A stretch of DNA of 5,923 nucleotides from Bifidobacteriaceae bacterium (GTDB lineage Bacteria > Actinomycetota > Actinomycetes > Actinomycetales > WQXJ01), in assembly GCA_031276585.1 (NCBI GenBank), contig JAISMT010000038.1, positions 1-5,923 on the forward strand, given 5' to 3'. The position numbers and the translations under genes are program-made. A model generated the notes under the pieces. The model had not been told where the DNA came from, did not search any database, and was given only the letters and a program-made list of their open reading frames with translations. Of the stretch, positions 4,981 to 5,923 are shown in pieces (the stretch's first letter is position 1; the number at the start of each line of letters is the position of its first letter).

Positions 4981-5923
4981 ATGACCAAAGTATTGGTGTT
5001 AGCTGGGGGTTTGAGCCACGAGCGTGACGTTTCTCTACGTTCCGGCCGCCGCGTAGCTGAAGCGTTACGTGAAGCTGGCTGCGAGGTGGTGGAAACTGAC
5101 CTAGATACCAGGTTGCTGCCCCTATTAGCTGGCGCCGAGGTGGATTTGGTTTGGCCGTTGTTGCATGGCGCCCAAGGTGAAGACGGTTCGGTGCGGGAAG
5201 TGTTGGAACTATTGGGTATGCCCTATTTGGGTTCGGATCCGCGAGCGTCCCGAGTGGTTTGGAACAAAGCGGTGGCCAAAACCCTGATGCGGCGGGCAGG
5301 GGCTGTGACCCCGGAGTATGTGACTTTCCCGCAGTCATTGTTCCGAGAGTTAGGGGCTTCTGCTCTACTGGACCTGACCATAGGTGCCCTTGGGGAATCC
5401 CTAGTAGTGAAGCCCTTGCATGGGGGGTCTGCCTTGGGGGTCACCCAAGTGTCCAGCCCCGAAGAACTACCCCAAGCCATGATGGACTGCTTTGCATACG
5501 GAGATACTGCGCTGATTGAACAGGCAGTGGTTGGTACCGAATTGGCGGTCTCGGTAATAGACCTGGGTGAAGGCCCCATAGCTTTGCCGGCCGTAGAAAT
5601 AGAAACCGAAGGCCCCTACGACTATGATGCCCGCTACAACCCCGGCCGCACTGAGTTCTTCACACCAGCTCGAGTGGCAGAACCGGTAGCGGCGGCGGCC
5701 GTTGAACTAGCTTTGACGGCACACCGTACTTTGGGTCTCACGCGGATTTCCCGCACTGACCTAATTGTGAACTCCTCCGGTGAACCTTATTTCCTTGAAG
5801 TCAACGTGGCGCCTGGAATGCAGGAGACTTCCCTGTTGCCACAGGCCGCGTTGGCGGCTGACTACGAGCTACCCGCACTGTACCGGGCTTTAGTAGAAGC
5901 ATCTGTGGGGAACCGGCTCGGTT
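4981..5923 (+). CDS. ddl: D-alanine--D-alanine ligase-like ATP-grasp protein, 3' end cut by window
   Basis: The frame has no stop before the right edge: 314 residues are visible, against 306 in E. coli DdlB, so it is probably nearly complete. The family joins two D-Ala with ATP for peptidoglycan precursors. Matched features are E14 in LSHERDVSLRSG, H62 in LHGAQGEDGS, K96 and K144 for ATP, S150, Y219 in the YDYDARY loop, R258 and D260 in SRTDL, metal ligands E273 and N275 in LEVNVAPGM, and S284 in TSLLP. The Tyr in the loop favours D-Ala over D-lactate as second substrate, since Van-type lactate ligases carry His there. Departures from DdlB are Ala at the Ser151 position, Gly/His near it (LHGGSALGV), and Arg218 where DdlB has Lys215. 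It may be a divergent second Ddl or a related dipeptide ligase. It starts 19 nt after the aminotransferase, in the same operon. Confidence 0.
   Translation, partial: MTKVLVLAGGLSHERDVSLRSGRRVAEALREAGCEVVETDLDTRLLPLLAGAEVDLVWPLLHGAQGEDGSVREVLELLGMPYLGSDPRASRVVWNKAVAKTLMRRAGAVTPEYVTFPQSLFRELGASALLDLTIGALGESLVVKPLHGGSALGVTQVSSPEELPQAMMDCFAYGDTALIEQAVVGTELAVSVIDLGEGPIALPAVEIETEGPYDYDARYNPGRTEFFTPARVAEPVAAAAVELALTAHRTLGLTRISRTDLIVNSSGEPYFLEVNVAPGMQETSLLPQAALAADYELPALYRALVEASVGNRLG

Noticed and set aside
4814..5579. Overlapping minus-strand frames and a plus-strand frame (5259-5519) opposite or within ddl
   Set aside because: The in-frame ATP-grasp protein explains this region with conserved motifs throughout. 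The other frames are shadows.

Overview
The window looks like a chromosomal segment of a moderate-GC actinobacterium. Two things point there: the gene order (MurJ/MviN-type pseudokinase, then trxB, trxA, a PLP aminotransferase and a D-Ala-D-Ala ligase-like ATP-grasp protein), and the frequent GTG/TTG codons and strong purine-rich ribosome binding sites. This neighbourhood is typical of the murJ-trx-parAB side of the replication origin in Actinobacteria. The mixed base composition (by eye in the mid-50s % GC) would suit an Actinomycetaceae relative such as Varibaculum, Mobiluncus or Actinomyces. The genus is an inference and was not tested.

Layout: (1) Positions 2-1630 hold the 3' part of a membrane-anchored pseudokinase-like gene that begins upstream of the window. 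It encodes the end of the kinase C-lobe, a long Pro/Glu/Ala/Ser-rich linker, one transmembrane helix and a very short outer tail. (2) Positions 1631-2276 carry no convincing gene but are unusually dense in direct and inverted repeats. These include three copies of a GATTTTGCGG...CTAG module, a 44-bp imperfect inverted repeat whose two arms are each a hairpin, a 14-bp perfect hairpin and a 13-bp perfect inverted repeat just before the trxB ribosome binding site. (3) Positions 2277-5923 are a compact same-strand gene group: trxB, trxA, aminotransferase and ddl-like gene, with gaps of 45, 24 and 19 nt. The last gene runs off the right edge.

TrxB and TrxA form the NADPH-dependent thiol-reducing system of the cytoplasm. 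The aminotransferase and the ligase are amino-acid enzymes, and the ligase probably acts in peptidoglycan precursor synthesis. The pseudokinase upstream belongs to a family tied to MurJ/lipid II export. The segment therefore joins redox balance with cell-wall assembly in one neighbourhood. The most unusual part is the repeat-rich leader between the pseudokinase gene and trxB. I do not recognise it as any named RNA family or mobile element, and I describe it as an unexplained structured region.
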